From Natronolimnohabitans sp. A-GB9 (GTDB lineage Archaea; Halobacteriota; Halobacteria; Halobacteriales; Natrialbaceae), in assembly GCF_030848565.1 (NCBI RefSeq), contig NZ_JAVDDV010000002.1, positions 372,001 through 436,000 on the forward strand: a DNA stretch of 64,000 nucleotides. Direction: 5' to 3'. The notes beneath the pieces are model-generated. The model saw only the letters and a program-made list of their open reading frames with translations, was not told the DNA's origin and ran no database searches. Both the position numbers and the translations under genes were made by a program. Of the stretch, positions 61,549 through 64,000 are shown piece by piece; within the stretch, counting starts at the first letter, position 1, and each line of letters opens with the position of its first letter.

Positions 61549-63414
61549 TTACGAGCCGTCGATCTCGAGCGACCAGTCGCCGTCGGCCTCGATGTCGATC
61601 CAGCAGACGCCGGCGGCAGCGTAAGAACGCGAGGCGTCGAATCCGCCGCGCTGGTTGACGAGTTGCTCCCAGCTGCCGTCGGCACCGACGCCGTCGACGA
61701 CGAACGAGCCGTCGCCGTCGTGAGTCACGGCGAGGCTGAGATCGTCGTCGGTCCAGAGCGGACCGACGAACGCCGATCCCGTCCCCGACGTCTCGAGTGG
61801 TGGTTCCTCGAAGTCGTCGGCGTGAACTGCGGGCTGTTCGAGGTCGACCGACCACGGGCCGTCGGCGTCGACCTCGAGGCGGTACGTTCCCGCGTCGACG
61901 ACGAGCATCGACTCACCGTCGCCGTCGGCTTCGGTAACCAGCGCCTCGTCGTCACGGTCGCCGTCGGTCGGCACTACCGACGCGGCAAACGCCGCATCGC
62001 CGTCGTGGGTGAACTCTCCGACGACGATCCCCTCGGCGAGATCGAACGGTTCGGTGTCGGTTTCTCCCGTTCCCTCGAGGGCGTGTGCTTCGCCAGCCTC
62101 GAAGATCACGCCGTCCGGCTTCGAGCCGGAGCCGTCGGGGAGTCCGTGGTTGGCCCCTTCCATCCCGTCGACGAGGTCGGAGGGCGTAATCACGTCGAGG
62201 CCGCGGTGTTCGAGGTGATCGAGCAGGTGTTCGAAGTCCTCAAGCGCCATTACGCTGCCCTCAGGCTCCGCTTCGTCAACGATCGGCGGGATGCGAATAA
62301 CGGTGAGCTGACGGTACTGATCACAGAGGTTGATGTGTCGGCGAACGCCGTTGTGAAGCGCAGGTCCCCAGATCACCGGAATCGTGTGAGTTCCAGTCGG
62401 GGGTGTGCCGACCGGACAGCTCCCGAACAGAAAGCCCGTCTCGTGGTGCTCGCGGACGATCTCGTGTGTCGTCGGCGTCATCTGCCGCCAGGATGGGGCA
62501 AAGAAGTGCCGCGAGCCGTCTTCGAAGCCCTGGTCCGCGAGCGAGTCCCGGACACTCTCGACGACCGTCCGCTGTCGCCGTTCGGGCTGGTCGACGAGAT
62601 CGGGCTCCCCGCGGGGATAGGCACAGACGTCCCAGCCGCGGTCACGGAGCTCGCGTAACTCGTCGAACTCCATTCGGTCCCCGCTGCCGACGCGGCCGGG
62701 ATCGACCGGAACCGCGCCGGTCCAGCCCCGTTCCTCGAGTCTGTCCGCGGCGATCTCGTAGTGAGAGTCGTGGCCGTCGTAGAACGCGAGGATCGCCGTC
62801 CCGTTGTCGACCGCCTCGGTTCGGCGGAGGTCGTCGACCAGCACGCGGGGCGGTTCGTCCTCGGTTCCGACCGCGACCACGTTCAGTTGGGTCACGTTCG
62901 AGAGGTCCGGTTCGCCCTCTGGTTTGTGTTCGTAGCCACAGTCGAGGCGGAACCAGCCGTCGTACTCGTCGGGGATCGGCCGAACGGTGTTCAGCCGCTC
63001 GTCACGGGTCGGGGCGAGGAACTCGACGACGATCCGCGTCGCGGACTCGGGGTTGATCGCAAGCGACGTATCCCACCCCTCGAGATCGAGCCCCTCCGGA
63101 ACGTCGAGGCTCATTCTCGCCTCGACCTCGTCGCCTTCGAGCAGCGCCGCCTGTGACCCGGTTCGAGCCTCGTCGGGCGCAGCCTCGATTTGTCCGTTGT
63201 AACTCCGCCATCGATCGAGTTCCTCGAAGTCGGAGAGTACCTCGCCGATCCCGATCGCAGGCCACTGCGAGTCGGCACCGGCCCTGCCCGCTGTCCCGTT
63301 CGCCCCGTCGTCGGGATCGGTCTCGTCGTCGAGGAATCCAAGACAGCCAGCGAGCGCGGTCGATCCCGCAGCGAGTGCCCCCAGTGCGTGTCGTCTCGAC
63401 AGCTCGTGCTCCAT
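61549..63414 (-). CDS. Tat-exported lipoprotein with polysaccharide-deacetylase-like domain
   Basis: The 621-residue protein has a twin-arginine signal and lipobox (ELSRRHALGALAAGSTALAGCLG), so it is probably exported by Tat and anchored by a lipid. The mature part begins with a carbohydrate-binding-like beta domain (about residues 55-200). A NodB-like deacetylase fold follows (AILAFYDGHDSHYEIAADRLEERGW and FFAPSWRQMT; about 210-400), with an Asp-His pair in GHDSHY. Acidic beta domains close the protein. It probably modifies or binds cell-surface polysaccharide. Metal-site residues are only partly clear, so activity is uncertain. Confidence 0.75.
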   Translation of the reverse strand: MEHELSRRHALGALAAGSTALAGCLGFLDDETDPDDGANGTAGRAGADSQWPAIGIGEVLSDFEELDRWRSYNGQIEAAPDEARTGSQAALLEGDEVEARMSLDVPEGLDLEGWDTSLAINPESATRIVVEFLAPTRDERLNTVRPIPDEYDGWFRLDCGYEHKPEGEPDLSNVTQLNVVAVGTEDEPPRVLVDDLRRTEAVDNGTAILAFYDGHDSHYEIAADRLEERGWTGAVPVDPGRVGSGDRMEFDELRELRDRGWDVCAYPRGEPDLVDQPERRQRTVVESVRDSLADQGFEDGSRHFFAPSWRQMTPTTHEIVREHHETGFLFGSCPVGTPPTGTHTIPVIWGPALHNGVRRHINLCDQYRQLTVIRIPPIVDEAEPEGSVMALEDFEHLLDHLEHRGLDVITPSDLVDGMEGANHGLPDGSGSKPDGVIFEAGEAHALEGTGETDTEPFDLAEGIVVGEFTHDGDAAFAASVVPTDGDRDDEALVTEADGDGESMLVVDAGTYRLEVDADGPWSVDLEQPAVHADDFEEPPLETSGTGSAFVGPLWTDDDLSLAVTHDGDGSFVVDGVGADGSWEQLVNQRGGFDASRSYAAAGVCWIDIEADGDWSLEIDGS

Positions 63415-63687
63415 GGGTATCGTCAGTTCTCGAGGCGGCCCATTTGGTGATGGACCTCTTAAGAGCGATCCGATCGGGCGAACGATCGATCGACGCGTAC
63501 ACGCCTCGAGATCGCGTTTACCGTCGTGTTAAACACGGTTCTCGAGCGGGAAACGGTCGGGAACCGCGTGGAGAGAACCGCTCGCTCGATCTCACACCGG
63601 AAACGGGCAGCGACGCCGGCGACGCCTCGCGTGGGGTTTTACTCGATATTAATAATCACCCCTCGACGTCCACGCTCGACTATCAGA

Positions 63688-64000
63688 ATGACACGTGACG
63701 CTGCGGGAGGACGAACGAAGTCGAAGACAGACGGGAACCGGATGGACGCGTTGCTCGTCGGGATCGACGCCGGCTGTCTCTCGGTGTTCGATCGGTTATC
63801 GGAGGAGAACGTCATCCCGAATCTGCAGTCGCTGCTCGATGCGGGCACCGCCGCACCGCTCGAGTCACAGATCCCGCCGTGGACGCCGAGCGCGTGGCCA
63901 TCGCTGTACACTGGTGTCAACCCCGGCAAACACGGCGTCTACGGCTTTACCGGGTTCGACGGCTACGACTTCCACGTCGTGAAAGGCGACGACGTCGAGG
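63688..64000 (+). CDS. Alkaline-phosphatase-superfamily protein, type I phosphodiesterase-like (partial)
   Basis: The gene runs off the right edge. The visible part reads MTRDAAGGRTKSKTDGNRMDALLVGIDAGCLSVFDRLSEENVIPNLQSLLDAG and then IPPWTPSAWPSLYTGVNPGKHGVYGFTG. The metal-binding Asp in GIDAG and the nucleophile in PPWTPSAWPS (Thr or Ser) match nucleotide pyrophosphatase/phosphodiesterase-type alkaline phosphatases. An ATG at 63742 is an alternative start that trims the basic leader. It begins next to the deacetylase-like lipoprotein, divergently, and could open a surface-glycan cluster that continues to the right. Confidence 0.75.
   Translation, partial: MTRDAAGGRTKSKTDGNRMDALLVGIDAGCLSVFDRLSEENVIPNLQSLLDAGTAAPLESQIPPWTPSAWPSLYTGVNPGKHGVYGFTGFDGYDFHVVKGDDVE

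Overview
The window is chromosomal DNA of a haloarchaeon. It is GC-rich, its proteins are strongly acidic, archaeal TATA boxes lie about 25-30 bp upstream of many start codons (mostly leaderless genes), and the complete archaeal S10-spc-type ribosomal cluster is present. Gene content (haloarchaeal output domain protein, amphi-Trp protein, fused CoxAC oxidase, nitric oxide synthase, Mch cyclohydrolase) fits an aerobic heterotroph, probably of the Natrialbales; the order-level placement is an inference. No rRNA, CRISPR array, transposase or integrase was seen.

Layout. 1-6 kb: a sugar-acid cluster on the minus strand with trehalase, an Eda-type KDPG aldolase and two enolase-superfamily dehydratases. 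The dehydratases share a 650-bp stretch of perfect identity that looks like gene conversion; the left one runs off the window. 6-24 kb: housekeeping and small genes, including aMBF1, tRNA-Leu, a DUF420 oxidase-assembly protein, PurF, protoglobin, a MutS-like ATPase, a Dps-like ferritin, UspA, BirA, TyrRS, an arginase-family enzyme, type II NADH dehydrogenase and a possible Nmad3 protein. 24.8-30 kb: tRNA-Pro, truB/cbf5, cmk, a DUF106 insertase and adk. This is the far end of the ribosomal super-operon, but it is broken by an AT-rich pilin-like gene (27.8-29.4 kb). 30.2-36 kb: cytochrome oxidase genes (coxB, fused coxAC, a subunit IV-like gene) lie between adk and secY. 36.4-50.9 kb: secY and 22 ribosomal protein genes plus Rpp29 and a SPOUT methyltransferase, all on the minus strand. 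51-64 kb: two tRNA-Gly genes in a tandem duplication, then small zinc and metal-binding proteins, Mch, a GTPBP1-like GTPase, nitric oxide synthase, PyrF, a secreted polysaccharide deacetylase-like lipoprotein and the start of an alkaline-phosphatase-superfamily protein.

The most unusual signal is in the intergenic DNA. Two families of fold-back elements sit almost only at gene 3' ends. Family A is 108 bp: three full copies, two internally deleted copies and small relics. Family B is about 85 bp, with five copies; in four of them the terminal TGA/TCA of the element is exactly the stop codon of the neighbouring gene, and the inner stems differ in sequence while staying paired. Family C has two members. 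Separately, tRNA-Gly (twice) and tRNA-Pro are each followed by a shared trailer motif and a second copy of their own 3' end, like nested attachment sites. These elements may act as transcript 3'-end structures, or as insertions tolerated at 3' ends; sequence alone cannot settle which.
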